A DNA stretch of 64,000 nucleotides, taken from positions 203,657,934 to 203,721,933 of the forward strand of contig CP136063.1 in assembly GCA_032622095.1 (NCBI GenBank). Reading direction: 5' to 3'. The notes beneath the pieces are model-generated. The model saw only the letters and a list, made by a program, of their open reading frames with translations. It did no database searches and had not been told where the DNA came from. Shown piece by piece: positions 47,147 through 57,725 of the stretch. Every line of letters begins with the position of its first letter. Within the stretch, counting starts at the first letter, position 1. This DNA comes from Siphonodentalium dalli (lineage: Eukaryota > Mollusca > Scaphopoda > Gadilida > Siphonodentaliidae). A program made the translations under genes and the position numbers.

Positions 47147-47229
47147 TCCTGTTCAGAATTGAAGAACAATTTTGACGACATAAAACACACCACACTCAGC
47201 GAGAGAGGAGCTCTAAAGGAGGCAGCAAG
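47147..47229 (+). CDS. DPYD: DPYD exon 3
   Basis: 83 nt (27 codons plus 2 nt of an Arg codon) between acceptor tttttcag and donor gtatgg, residues 52-78. It encodes [20 protein letters not shown] and a short helix, matching human [20 protein letters not shown]. It ends in phase 2, as does the human exon. Confidence 0.94.
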
Positions 47230-47449
47230 GTATGGATACATTAGTTCAACCATAATTTAGTTTTTGTGACGTTGGATTGTTCAACTATTGATAAGCCTGG
47301 AAATAACTCTACTTTTGTTACCTGTCAAAATGACAGGCATCAATTGCCGTGTGTTCGTCATTTAACCCGTCATAATTTGGTGGGAGTCATATCAATTTCC
47401 ATAAAATATATGCTATCTTTTACTGGACATTCACACTTGAGGTATTTAA

Positions 47450-47728
47450 TCCTCTCATGACTGGAGCTTCCTGAAATTTAGCAAAAACCCTGTGCCAATG
47501 CATTCTCTTATACAGCCTACAGGTATATGTGAGTCTCCCATAGGGACCCTCACATATATAAGAGAATACATTGGCCAAACAATATTTATTTATTATTTAC
47601 CTTGACCTTGTAAGCCAGTGCATCCTCTTAATTATGCGAGGCTGCCTATGTGAGACTCGCATATATAAGTGAATGCACTGGCACAGGATCTTTAATGTTG
47701 AATCAGCGCAGCTCCCATCATGTAAGGG
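47450..47728. mobile_element. Family B2 MITE in DPYD intron 3
   Basis: TCCTCTCATGACTGGAGCTT to CCATCATGTAAGGG, TTAA at 47446-47449 and 47729-47732. Two modules; the first is disturbed by a short insertion (CAGCCTACAGG). Confidence 0.78.
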
Positions 47729-47803
47729 TTAATAAATCAATTAGTTGCTTAAAACTTAGCAAAAAAATATTGTTGATTTTACTCAACTTTTGTTTGATAC
47801 CAT

Positions 47804-48009
47804 CAAGCCTTGAAATAGGGTGTCTGTCATTTGCAGAATGAGGTCCCCAGAGGGTGAATTAAGTGATGCTACCCCGCATACACCTCAGCAGAATGAGGTC
47901 CCCAGAGGATGAATTTGGTGATGCTAGCCCGCTATGCGGGGTAGAATCACTAAATTCACCCTCTGGGGACCTCATTCTTCAAATGACAGACACCCTATTT
48001 CAAGGCTTG
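47804..48009. mobile_element. Family F hAT-like MITE with 8-bp TSD
   Basis: CAAGCCTTGAAATAGGGTGT to ACACCCTATTTCAAGGCTTG; perfect duplication GATACCAT at 47796-47803 and 48010-48017. The TIR variant GGG/CCC is present in both arms. Confidence 0.85.
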
Positions 48010-48137
48010 GATACCATTTGAACCAGTGTATGATGTTTCAGGATTGTTAATGATAATAGCCTTTCACCAGGATAAGTATTATTGTTTTCGGGATATTCCC
48101 GTTAAATTTTTCCATTGAAAATTCCATAACAAATCAA

Positions 48138-48201
48138 CAGCCGAGTGAACACACACCGTCATGACGTCAACAGCCGAGTGAGCACATGCCATCATGACAT
48201 C
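48138..48201 (+). repeat. 33-bp tandem pair
   Basis: AACAGCCGAGTGAACACAC.. and AACAGCCGAGTGAGCACAT.., each ending CATCATGACATC or CGTCATGACGTC. Confidence 0.7.
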
Positions 48202-48244
48202 ATATGGGAAGTGAAGAGGTTAACTAAATAACATCGATATCAAC

Positions 48245-48740
48245 ACTTTCTATACTAAATGGATTTTCCCCATCGGTTATAAAAGTGAACATTTTCATGA
48301 AAAATAAGCAGACGACAGATATCACAAGTACAGAAAGAGTCCTATTTATTGGTGGGAAATGTTCACATAATATAAAGTTCAACAAACAATAAACTTATTA
48401 TCGTTGACTGATTTCTCCTATATTGCGATGAGTAAAATTGATTATGGATATATCACCTGTATTCAGTTTTCCAACAATAGATGAGTTTGGCAATGCCGGG
48501 GAAAATTGTCAACGCGTCATTGACCTCAGATCTCTGAATGATCTGTTATGTCATAAACCAATGAAATCGCGCGTAGTCTGCGCCACTCCCCAATGAAATG
48601 GAGGGAATCCCTTCAATACAGAACCTAATTTTAATAGAGAGTTCTAGAGACGTACACCCTATATACGATTTTCTTCGGCTTTTCAAAGAGACTAACTACC
48701 CGTCAGTGAGTATTTAGTATAGAAAGGTTTAAGTTTTGTC
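48245..48740. repeat. Family I repeat, longest copy
   Basis: CACTTTCTATACTAAATGGA..TTATAAAAGTGAACATT..GCAGACGACAG..GGGAAATGTTCACAT..GTCAGTGAGTATTTAGTATA. The middle contains about 200 bp absent from other copies (48440-48670). Confidence 0.5.
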
Positions 48741-48779
48741 ATAGGATTATAGTTGGCTGGAACATACCATACGCAAGCC

Positions 48780-49930
48780 CCCAGCACATGAAGACATCAT
48801 TCTAGAACATGGATGAAATCGGACAAACAATGCCCGTCTATGCTCTACAATAAAACTCTTCCAACATAATTGCTAGTGCACATAAGCACATCCGTCGTCT
48901 CTCCATTTAATGTAAAAACCTTACATCTGTACTCAAACGAACCGTTTACTAACAGAGAATACACCAAACACACATACCACAACAAACCATTATTAGGAAA
49001 AACCCATAATATCCCAAAACAGGATTTCCCCCACACCACACTATGTCACAATACACCACTTGACGATTGACCTTTACCTTCACTCCCACGCACAAACAAT
49101 TAGACAACACACAATCACGTGATTGCAAATGGACACCACGCGCCTTTCTACACAAATAGATACGGAAAACCAAGTTTAAACATCTATTCATGCCCACTAC
49201 GGATGAATATCTATAAAAACCAAACTTGCAACGCAAATAACATATCCAATAGGCAAAACAACCGCCGCAAACACTACCATTGTACACAAACAACCTCAAT
49301 TCACAGTACGTTCCCCGAACGTATTGTGACGTCACAGATAAGTACCAAACCGGAAAATCCCCCCAGTATTTATCCATGAACTCATGTTACCTAAAAGTAC
49401 ATGTGACCTTTACCACATAAATAATAATTCCCCCAACGCATTATGACGTCACAGAAAAGTACCAAAACGGGAAATCCCCTCTGAAGTTCCATTAATTATA
49501 TGAACTTCTACGACTTCCAAAATTAAAAAATTAAAAGCTAATAAAGTCAGTCCGAATTAATTAATAAAAATTATTAATGAAGTATATAAGAAACTCAACT
49601 CTTATATATACCCTAATCTATTGTGACGTCACAGACAAACAAAATGTGAACTTATGCACTTACCTAAAAGTACATGTAACCTTTGCCCAAAAAAACAAAA
49701 ATACATTTTGGGTTTACCCAAAGAAGGTTAAGGTCACACCAAAGGTCATCACCCGGTCACCCGGAATTTCTCTATATAAACGCGAGAGCACAAGACCTCG
49801 AACCACTTACTCAGAAAACATTATCGATTGCTGATCCTGACAAACACCTGAAGAGCTTAACCCAAGCGAAATCAGTAAACCTACTAAACTATAAACATAG
49901 TCAAGTATACCAAATACTTATTACCTAAGT
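48780..49930 (+). promoter_or_regulatory. C-rich, G-poor region with three TGACGTCA sites and a TATA box
   Basis: The + strand is CA-rich and G-poor. TGACGTCA or close variants with CACAG follow at 49326, 49444 and 49623, within repeated GTACCAAAACGGGAAATCCCC-like text. CTCTATATAAACGCGAGAGC at 49771-49790 looks like a TATA box 30 bp before a plausible start. It could be an LTR remnant or an intronic promoter. The long minus frame (48949-49377) reflects the G-poor composition. Confidence 0.3.
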
Positions 49931-49942
49931 TATCATACTTAA

Positions 49943-50186
49943 CCCTTTACCCAACAAAACGGCCCTGTGCCAATGCATTCTCTTATATATGCGAGGCGAC
50001 CTATGGTCGACTCGCATATATAAGAGAATGCATTGGCACAGGGCATAACTATAACCATCACAATGTGGTCAAGGAGCCGGTTCCAATGATATCCATATTT
50101 GTATGGTTATATTGAGACAGACCGAAGATATTTTAGGCTGTTGAAGCTTTATTTGGCCGGTTTTGGCCGGTTTGTTGGGTAAAGGG
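49943..50186. mobile_element. Family B1 MITE, single-module form
   Basis: CCCTTTACCCAACAAAACGG to GGCCGGTTTGTTGGGTAAAGGG-type end, TTAA at 49939-49942 and 50187-50190. The first palindrome and spacer are missing. It is followed by the 160 bp that is duplicated in intron 6. Confidence 0.85.
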
Positions 50187-50190
50187 TTAA

Positions 50191-50350
50191 CAAGCAATTT
50201 ACTTATGAGACTCAACTCTACAAACGCTATACTAAGACAGTTAGGCTTCCCTTGCCAAATTTTAATCTTATAGTTGGCTAGTTGATCTGTTATGATATTA
50301 TTTGATTATGGATGAAGGATTGATTGACTCGGAATACTTTGTGTGTATTT
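50191..50350 (+). repeat. Source copy of 160-bp duplication, DPYD intron 3 end
   Basis: From CAAGCAATTTACTTATGAGA to TTGTGTGTATTT, stopping 1 nt before the CAG acceptor of exon 4. An identical copy is at 56056-56215. Being joined to the exon, this is presumably the original. Confidence 0.92.
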
Positions 50351-50353
50351 CAG

Positions 50354-50441
50354 GTGTTTGAAGTGTGCCGATGCTCCATGTCAGAAGAGCTGCCCTACTC
50401 AGCTAGATGTCAAATCATTCATAACAAGTATCGCAAACAAG
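50354..50441 (+). CDS. DPYD: DPYD exon 4: first Fe-S cysteine cluster
   Basis: 88 nt between acceptor tatttcag and donor gtagaa. It completes Arg79 and encodes residues 80-108, starting [18 protein letters not shown]. The Cys residues at 80, 83, 88 and 92 correspond to human Cys79, 82, 87 and 91, ligands of the two N-terminal [4Fe-4S] clusters that pass electrons from FAD towards FMN. The 160 bp just upstream of this exon are duplicated exactly at 56056-56215. Confidence 0.96.
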
Positions 50442-50756
50442 GTAGAACCACCATTCCTTGTACTTTTTCTCTGAAACCACCACATTGATTATATCATATT
50501 TACCATAGTCTTGGATTTTCCATAGGATTTCCTTGGGGATTCAAATGGGGTTAGCTGGCCAAAAAAAGAACTCAGCCAGAGTTTGGTAATTTCCTTCAAT
50601 GATTCGGATGGATCTTCTAAAACTACCACTTCTCTAAAACCAACTGATTGATATGTCATATTCACAATTGATGGCTCTTGGGATTCTGAATTGTTAAATG
50701 TGGGCGGCCCAGCGTTTTAGTACTTAAAATGTTTACGGCCCTCACAATATGGTGCT

Positions 50757-51000
50757 TGAAATTTACAGAATGAGGTCCCCCAGAGGGTGAATTTAGCGAC
50801 GCTACCCTGCTGTGTGGGCTAGCTTCACCAAATTCATCATCTGGGGACCTCATTCTGCTTGGCCTCATCTACTATGGGAACCTAGACACATATTTAAGTT
50901 CCCAGATGGTGAAGATTATGATGTGAACCTGTTGGGCACCTCGATTATGCATTGTGTCGTCTAACAATTTAGAGATATAGAGAAACTAAACTATATTTTG
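50757..51000. mobile_element. Family F long-form fragment
   Basis: CTTGAAATTTACAGAATGAG, one palindrome with centre CTACCCTGCTGTGTGGGCTAG, then the middle section. The right palindrome is missing. Confidence 0.6.
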
Positions 51001-51032
51001 AAGCCTGGATGTTTACCAGTCAGAAATAGGTA

Positions 51033-51245
51033 CAGTAATGCCCTAATTAATCAACTGCTTAACCACAGCAGAATTATGGGTAACTTTTCAGGATTTAGTC
51101 GGAAATATGGCTTGTTCCCATTCATCGGAAAGCTCTCAGGGAGAGCTTTCCGATGAATGGCAACAAGCCATATTTCCGACTAAATCCTGAAAAGTTACCC
51201 ATAATTCTGCTGTGGTTAAGCAGTCGATTAATTAGGGCATTACTG
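51033..51245. mobile_element. Family A foldback element, 48 bp before DPYD exon 5
   Basis: 213 bp with TA flanks. Both arms share the variant ACTGCTTAACC / GGTTAAGCAGT in place of ACTCCTTAACC. It ends 48 bp upstream of exon 5. Confidence 0.9.
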
Positions 51246-51293
51246 TAATTCTAATGGGCACTTTCCATTTCAACATTTAAAATTCTTTCGCAG

Positions 51294-51455
51294 AACTACT
51301 ATGGAGCAGCGAAGGCTATATTTTCCGACAATCCGCTCGGACTCACATGTGGCATGGTGTGTCCCGTCAGTGATCTATGCGTCGGAGGATGTAACTTATA
51401 TGGCTCGGAAGAGGGACCTATCAACATTGGAGGTCTCCAGCAGTATGCCACGGAG
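51294..51455 (+). CDS. DPYD: DPYD exon 5: second Fe-S cysteine cluster
   Basis: 54 codons in phase 0 between acceptor tttcgcag and donor gtaagt, residues 109-162. It encodes [20 protein letters not shown] and then [14 protein letters not shown]. Cys131, Cys137, Cys141 and Gln157 correspond to human Cys130, 136, 140 and the unusual glutamine ligand Gln156. All eight N-terminal cluster ligands are therefore present, so the product is predicted to be redox-competent. Confidence 0.97.
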
Positions 51456-51564
51456 GTAAGTCATGAACATCACAGTAGGGCAATTTACCATGAGTATATG
51501 ATGTGTAGGGCCCTATAAGTATATGATGTGTAGGATCCTATGCCTTATATGCATACATATTTTC

Positions 51565-53518
51565 AGTGTTCATACTGCCTGGGGCCATTGGTCGTAAATG
51601 GCCCAAAAATATTACCAATGGCCTATGGTATTTTTCTACAGACAATGGTGTGCATACCTGATTACGCCGTCATGACACAGAGCAGCCAGGAAGTTACCAA
51701 ATTAAACACAGTGCCCAGATAATATTAACTTGATAGGAGCAAGGAACTCGCGTTTCATTTGCTGGAGGCTTGGTCGGTTTTTTAATGGCTTTGTCTAGAA
51801 TTTCAATATTTTGATGACTAATATCCATCAGTAAACAATACAATCATAATTATGTTGTCTCAAATAAATGCGAGTTGCGTAAGTTATAATAGATAGCATG
51901 CGTAAAGCTAGTCCAAGTCTTCTTGTACTAAAACCAGCTAAGATATTGGGATGGCGATGCTGGCGTTTAGTCCAAGACCGCCCTATATGCTCGCTTATGA
52001 CACGGCTTAAGCGTTAGTGACCCGCTCAAATAAAACCACAATTATATGAAATAAAATATCACAATTGCGACAATAAACGGATATTTTCCGCAGAAGACAT
52101 GCTATTTTATCTGAAACCCACATCAGTTGTGAATTTAAAACGGTAATTTAATGCGAAAAGAGACATTTACCTCAATGTTTACAATTTTTTAAAAGTATGC
52201 GAACTCGGTTGACCTCGCGAACTGTGTTCGGCATTTTCCGTTGAAAATATTCCGTAGATTTTGGACAACAACGCAAATTACGAAGAATTCTCCATTGTAA
52301 TCGTAATTATGTGTGTCAATAAATAAAATAATAAATAGATTAATTAAACATTGAAGATATAAATGTAATACATTAAATAAATTACGGGGAATTACAACCC
52401 TCTCAAAGTTTAAAACAGTGTAAACACAACGAGTATTAGAATAAATAATATGGTGCTACATTTCCCACATTTGGTGGACTTCGGCGAAATTAAGATATAT
52501 ACTAAGCGAACAGAGCAATATACTGCTCTTGTTAAGCACACAAAAAATCAAACAAAATTTGTATAAATTTTTAACCTTAAGTTTGAAAAGTCCCACTAAA
52601 ACGGAAGAACTATATTTCGAAACTGTGTGATTCGGTTCTCCGATTATTTTATCAACACACAAATCAAATGCACATCACACGCATGGCAAGTCAGACATAA
52701 GAGTTCTAATTTGCTCCAATTTTGACAAGATGCTTGCGAAAATTGTCAACAAAACTACCTTTCTGATCCTCCATTATGTCATTAAGTTTTTAGTGCGGGA
52801 ATTGTTCTCAAAGCACATTGGAAACTGGACTTTGCGGCGATCGGTTTTCGCTATTTTGTTCGGAAAACCCCGCGCTATATATAGAAACGGAAACTAGAAC
52901 ACTCAGAACAAACACCGGACAATGCCGAAGTTCTTCGGAACCTGAGTTCGGCTTTCAGTTAAGTAAACAAACAGAAAAAACAGCGATGTTGGCGACAATC
53001 AACCGGAATATTCTATGCGTAATTTAACATGAAAGTTAGATTATTATACACCATTGTGACCATAAGATGTAAGCCTTTCCGATGTATATAGCATCATGTA
53101 TTGATTTGCTAGGTAAATCGAGTAAAATACACCACAGATTCCCGCCACAGATCGTGGGCGTAAGTCGTGTGGTAGGATTGGTATGCAAGCGGTCTTGGAC
53201 TAAACGCCAGCATCGCCATCCCAATATCTTAGCTGGTTTTAGTACAAGAAGACTTGGACTAGCGTAAAGCAAGTTAGATTTTGATACATAGAACAGACGA
53301 CAAAGTAAAAAAATAACTGAGCTCTATAAATATCCGATATCAATAAATGCATGTTATATTATGTTAAAATACAATATATTACACCCTATTGTATTAAGTG
53401 ATAATTATTGTTTAATTCCTAACATAAAAATGGCCCAAGAAGTTTTCCAATGGCCCAAAATATATTGATAATTGCCCAAATTTTGGCCCATCGATTGTCT
53501 GATCCAGCGCGAACACTG
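51565..53518. mobile_element. Possible hAT-like element (family R) containing C2
   Basis: CAGTGTTC at the left and GAACACTG at the right, with subterminal AATGGCCCAAAAATATT and its mirror (CCAATGGCCCAAAATATATT). Without the C2 insertion it is about 600 bp. Flanking octamers match poorly, so the boundaries are tentative. Confidence 0.4.
51909..53261. mobile_element. Mutator-like element, copy C2 (DPYD intron 5)
   Basis: 1353 bp, the same inverted ends as C1, with a perfect 9-bp duplication GCGTAAAGC (51900-51908, 53262-53270). Very close to C1 except for an extra ~190 bp (about 52381-52572) and small indels. The minus-strand segment VDKIIGEPNHTVSKYSS is kept. Both target sites contain GTAAAG. 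Confidence 0.82.
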
Positions 53519-53544
53519 CACATGTCAGTTAACTAGATACTCAT

Positions 53545-53665
53545 TCATGCCAATTTCATGGGTTATTACTTTATTCCCATTCAATTATTTGTGGGAGTGT
53601 TCAGCTTCTATGTTCAACAAACATTTAATTATCTGAACATGCCACCTAATGTAGAATATATCATA
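53545..53665. repeat. Family I fragment
   Basis: TATTCCCATTCAATTATTTG, GTGGGAGTGTTCAG and GTTCAACAAACATTTAATTA resemble the second half of family I. Confidence 0.4.
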
Positions 53666-53884
53666 CCAAAATATAATGTCCCATGCCTCAAAAAAATTGC
53701 ACAAACGTATAATCACAAGAAAACACAGGAATAATTTGAATTTGGGGTCGGTTCGACTAATTGTGCCTCGGGTATAGCTGCTGTTGGAGGTTGTTCAGGG
53801 TTGATTTTGGATTAGTCTGTACCCAAACACTTCAGATATCAATTTTGATATGTCGTTTATTAAAAAATAGGAAGTATTATGTTA

Positions 53885-54145
53885 TTGATCTGTCCATCTG
53901 ACTGTTCTTCTGTCTAACCATCTTTCTTGCCTTTCGTCCATCTGTCCATGCATTTGCTTTTTTCGTTTCCGGATGATAGCTTTAGAAAATCTGAATTGAA
54001 TGGATTGAAAATTAGCATGTGAGTTTACTAGCCCATAATACAGCTCAAGTTCAAATTTGGGTTCCGCCTGCCAATTTTCACCTGGTTATGGCCCTTTGAT
54101 GGAATTACCACTGACATATTTTTCCACGCCAGGCGCTCTTGTTGT
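53885..54145 (+). repeat. Family G single unit
   Basis: TTTCCGGATGATAGCTTTAG, AAGTTCAAATTTGGGTTCCG and an end CACGCCAGGCGCTCTTGTT, matching the 8.7-10 kb array. Confidence 0.65.
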
Positions 54146-54330
54146 TTATTTCATTTATTTTGAGCAAACAATGGGCGTATTGAGCCATTAACCCAGCGCT
54201 GCACTTTCCGAACAAGATATGTTGAAAAAGAAACTTTTGCACAATTTGTAAGGTTGCAAATATGGTAGTAAATTGTATGTTGGGCCATTTGAAGTTGAAG
54301 TTTATTGGAATTGTTTCCACATACCAATTA

Positions 54331-55062
54331 ACATCTAATGGCATGCCGACATCTAATGGCATGCCGACATCTAATGGCATGCCGACATCTAATGGCATGC
54401 CGACATCTAATGGCATGCCGACATCTAATGGCATGCCGACATCTAATGGCATGCCAACATCTAATGGCATGCCGACATCTAATGGCATGCCGACATCTAA
54501 TGGCATGCCGACATCTAATGGCATGCCGACATCTAATGGCATGCCGACATCTAATGGCATGCCGACATCTAATGGCATGCCAACATCTAATGGCATGCCG
54601 ACATCTAATGGCATGCCGACATCTAATGGCATGCCGACATCTAATGGCATGCCGACATCTAATGGCATGCCGACATCTAATGGCATGCCGACATCTAATG
54701 GCTTGCCGACATCTAATGGCATGCCGACATCTAATGGCATGCCGACATCTAATGGCATGCCAACATCTAATGGCATGCCAACATCTAATGGCATGCCAAC
54801 ATCTAATGGCATGCCAACATCTAATGGCATGCCGACATCTAATGGCATGCCGACATCTAATGGCATGCCAACATCTAATGGCATGCCGACATCTAATGGC
54901 ATGCCGACATCTAATGGCATGCCAACATCTAATGGCATGCCAACATCTAATGGCATGCCAACATCTAATGGCATGCCGACATCTAATGGCATGCCAACAT
55001 CTAATGGCATGCCAACATCTAATGGCATGCCGACATCTAATGGCATGCCAACATCTAATGGC
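54331..55062 (+). repeat. 18-bp minisatellite, about 41 copies (DPYD intron 5)
   Basis: Unit ACATCTAATGGCATGCCG; the main variable base is G/A (GCCGAC or GCCAAC), plus one GCTTGCC unit near 54702. As 18 is a multiple of 3, frames on both strands are open along its whole length. They encode simple hexapeptide repeats (TSNGMP on +, PLDVGM on -) and are not genes. The array stops 130 bp before exon 6. Confidence 0.97.
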
Positions 55063-55191
55063 ATATTCTGTAAAGCCACAATATTATGATATTCGATTCC
55101 CGACAACAAGACTAGTACTCTGTAGATGAGAACTCTAGATGAGTACTGTAGATAATGACACAAAACACTTGATGTTGCAATTTTTTTCAAG

Positions 55192-55388
55192 GTCTTTAAA
55201 GCGATGCGGATTCCACAAGTACGGGACCCGAGTGCTCCAGCAGTTACTTCTCTTCCAGACAGTTATAAGGCTAAGGTGGCGCTGCTCGGATGTGGTCCAG
55301 CGAGCATAAGTTGTGCGACCTTCTTAGCACGCCTCGGCTACACTGATATCACTATATTTGAGAAGAAAAACTATAAAGGAGGTCTCAG
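55192..55388 (+). CDS. DPYD: DPYD exon 6: FAD-binding beta-alpha-beta unit
   Basis: 197 nt (65 codons plus 2) between acceptor tttttcaag and donor gtaggt, residues 163-227. The dinucleotide-binding loop GCGPAS lies at about 195-200. The following ITIFEK carries Glu219, equivalent to human Glu218 that binds the FAD ribose. The segment [20 protein letters not shown] is nearly identical to human. The exon begins 130 bp after an 18-bp minisatellite array. Confidence 0.96.
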
Positions 55389-55753
55389 GTAGGTACCATT
55401 TACAGTTAAAAAATGTGTCTACCATGCAGAGCCACGTTTAGACACTTGTCTGCTATTAGGCTGTCCCCCAATTTTATAGCAAATATTTTTTCAAGGGCCT
55501 TACTCTCGTATAGATCCAACCCAAATTTTCAATCATTGGAAAATGGTAGGCATACGCACCATGTCTTGACGATGATGTCATAGATGAAGTAGATGTCGTG
55601 GGAATGATGAGGAGATGATCATCGATCTTCCTGATATTGATTATAAAATAGACTGTAAATTATGTGTCTTTATTAATCGTTCAATTCATTTCTAAAGGAG
55701 GCCTGAATGGTGTACATTGAAAACAAGAAGGCAGGAAAATTACTTGCATTTAA

Positions 55754-56465
55754 CCCTTTACCCAACAAAGCGGCCAAAACCGGCCAAATAAAGCTTCAAC
55801 AGCCTAAAATATCTTCGGTCTGTCTCAATAGAACCATACAAATATGGATATCATTGGAACCGGCTCCTTGACCACATTGTGATAGTTACAGTTAGCCCTG
55901 TGCCAATGCATTCTCTTATATATGCGAGTCGACCATAGGTCGCCTCGCATATATAAGAGAATGCATTGGCCTAATGGTCTACTATGGCCTATGGTCGACT
56001 CGCATATATAAGAGAATGCATTGGCACAGGGCCCTTCTGTTGGGTAAAGGGTTAACAAGCAATTTACTTATGAGACTCAACTCTACAAACGCTATACTAA
56101 GACAGTTAGGCTTCCCTTGCCAAATTTTAATCTTATAGTTGGCTAGTTGATCTGTTATGATATTATTTGATTATGGATGAAGGATTGATTGACTCGGAAT
56201 ACTTTGTGTGTATTTGCCCTGTGCCAATGCATTCTCTTATATATGCGAGTCGACCATAGGTCGCCTCGCATATATAAGAGAATGCATTGGCCTAAAAATA
56301 TTCTTTTTTTAACACCTTTTACCATTTTTTCTTACATTCTTTAACAATTTTATAATTTTTAATGTGTTAAGCCAATGCATTCTCTTATATATGCGAGGCG
56401 ACCTATGGTCGACTCGCATATATAAGAGAATGCATTGGCACAGGGCCCTTCTGTTGGGTAAAGGG
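55754..56465. mobile_element. Composite B1 element with captured DPYD intron DNA
   Basis: Begins CCCTTTACCCAACAAAGCGG after TTAA (55750-55753). A complete B1 ends at 56051 with its own TTAA. Then come 160 bp identical to 50191-50350, then the right three-fifths of another B1 (from GCCCTGTGCC, 56216) ending GGGTAAAGGG with TTAA at 56466-56469. Confidence 0.8.
56056..56215 (+). repeat. Exact 160-bp copy of DPYD intron 3 end
   Basis: No mismatch to 50191-50350. It lacks the CAG acceptor and exon 4, so it cannot act as a duplicated exon. It is bounded by B1 sequence on both sides. Confidence 0.92.
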
Positions 56466-56749
56466 TTAAAGGGTTAAAGATGCGTTATCCAAATTAACAT
56501 TCCCAAATTACTATTTCTTTTATTGCAATTAATCGATTCTGATAACTAAAGCATATTTTTAAGAAATGTTGTTGTTGTATCTTGATGATATGGGGACCGT
56601 CTGATCTGATTGAGTACCTTTAAGTGCTAACTGTCCAGCCACAATGTACGGTAATAAGAATGACTGTCGGTATTGGTTTTGTCAGGTTGCTATAACCTGA
56701 ATCTGAGGGTATCAATAATGCTAAATTGATCATTGTCGCATGGTTTTGT

Positions 56750-57122
56750 GCAAAAGGCTACCCAGGATCTCCCAAATGTACAAAAAGTCACCCAGCATCT
56801 CGAAGTCGCTTTCATCTGCCGCAGTCAAACTCAAAGCCGGCGGAATACCCATTCAAATTCTGATGAAATTTTATCAGAAATAAATAATTATTAAAATAAT
56901 AATTAACATACGACTAATTTAAAATTGCATTTCTGGTGATTGATTTCAAGATCATGGGTGATAGTTTGCATAATTGGGAGATCCTGGGTAGATTTATGCA
57001 TGTTTGGGAGATCCTGGGTAGCTTTATGCACGTTTGGGAGATCCTGGGTAGCTTTATGCATGTTTGGGAAATCCTGGGTGGTTTCTTGCCCGTATTGGGA
57101 AATGCTGAGTAGCCTTTTGCAC
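56750..57122. repeat. 33-bp tandem repeat with an inverted partner
   Basis: GGGAGATCCTGGGTAGCTTT ATGCATGTTT recurs about every 33 bp (56970-57115). The opposite strand version AGGCTACCCAGGATCTCCCA lies at 56757-56805, so the array is enclosed in an inverted repeat ending with GTGCAAAAGGCTAC / GTAGCCTTTTGCAC. Confidence 0.7.
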
Positions 57123-57203
57123 AAGCCATATTGCTGACTAAATCCTGAAAAATTACCCATAATTATGCTGTGGTTAAGGAGTCGATTATTTAGGGCATTA
57201 CTG
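57123..57203. mobile_element. Family A right-arm fragment
   Basis: GCCATATTGCTGACTAAATC to GATTATTTAGGGCATTACTG then TA. It lies 105 bp before DPYD exon 7. Confidence 0.75.
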
Positions 57204-57308
57204 TAACTCCCATGGCTACTGAAGGTAACACACACAATTATTTGGCAACAACATGTAGTTCAAGATCTCTTGAATTTGAATTCTTTTCATTTTGTATTTT
57301 GTTTGCAG

Positions 57309-57390
57309 TTCGTCTGAGATTCCCCAGTTCAGGCTTCCATACGATGTTGTAGACTTTGAGATAGAATTGATGAAAGATCTGGGAGTCAAG
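57309..57390 (+). CDS. DPYD: DPYD exon 7
   Basis: 82 nt between acceptor gtttgcag and donor gtgagt. It completes Ser228 and encodes residues 229-255: [20 protein letters not shown] then MKDLGVK. This is one of the best conserved stretches of the FAD domain. The phase (1 nt completing the split codon) is as in human. Confidence 0.96.
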
Positions 57391-57404
57391 GTGAGTCATC
57401 TTAT

Positions 57405-57580
57405 CCCTTTCTTTACTAAATTAATTATTCCATTCAGCTATAAAGGTATACATTGGAATGATCTACTATATGTTTGAAGGGGTGTTCAAGAAAATGAGCA
57501 GATGACAGGTAGATGAAATGATAATACAATTACAGAAGTATCTCTATTCATTGAGATATTAAGTTCAACAAATGACAAAT
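57405..57580. repeat. Family I fragment
   Basis: CCCTTTCTTTACTAAATTAA, CTATAAAGGTATACATTGGA and GAGCAGATGACAGG, directly after the donor of exon 7. Confidence 0.5.
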
Positions 57581-57725
57581 TTATAAAATAAACCTAACGC
57601 ATACAAATATAAGAACAAAGTTCTATTTCTCCATGTTCTTCTTAGTGGTGATGTTTTTACAGACCTTTATATTCTTCACACATTTAACTACTCGAGTGCC
57701 TTGGGTCCCTTTAAATAACACATTA

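Noticed and set aside
48949-49377. 142-codon minus frame
   Set aside because: The + strand is CA-rich and G-poor here, which keeps frames open; the translation is Cys/Tyr/Val-rich and unlike any protein I recognise.
54105-55190. Long open frames on both strands (361 codons minus, 275 and 263 plus)
   Set aside because: They are products of an 18-bp repeat, which keeps any frame open; the translation is a simple hexapeptide repeat and lies in an intron.
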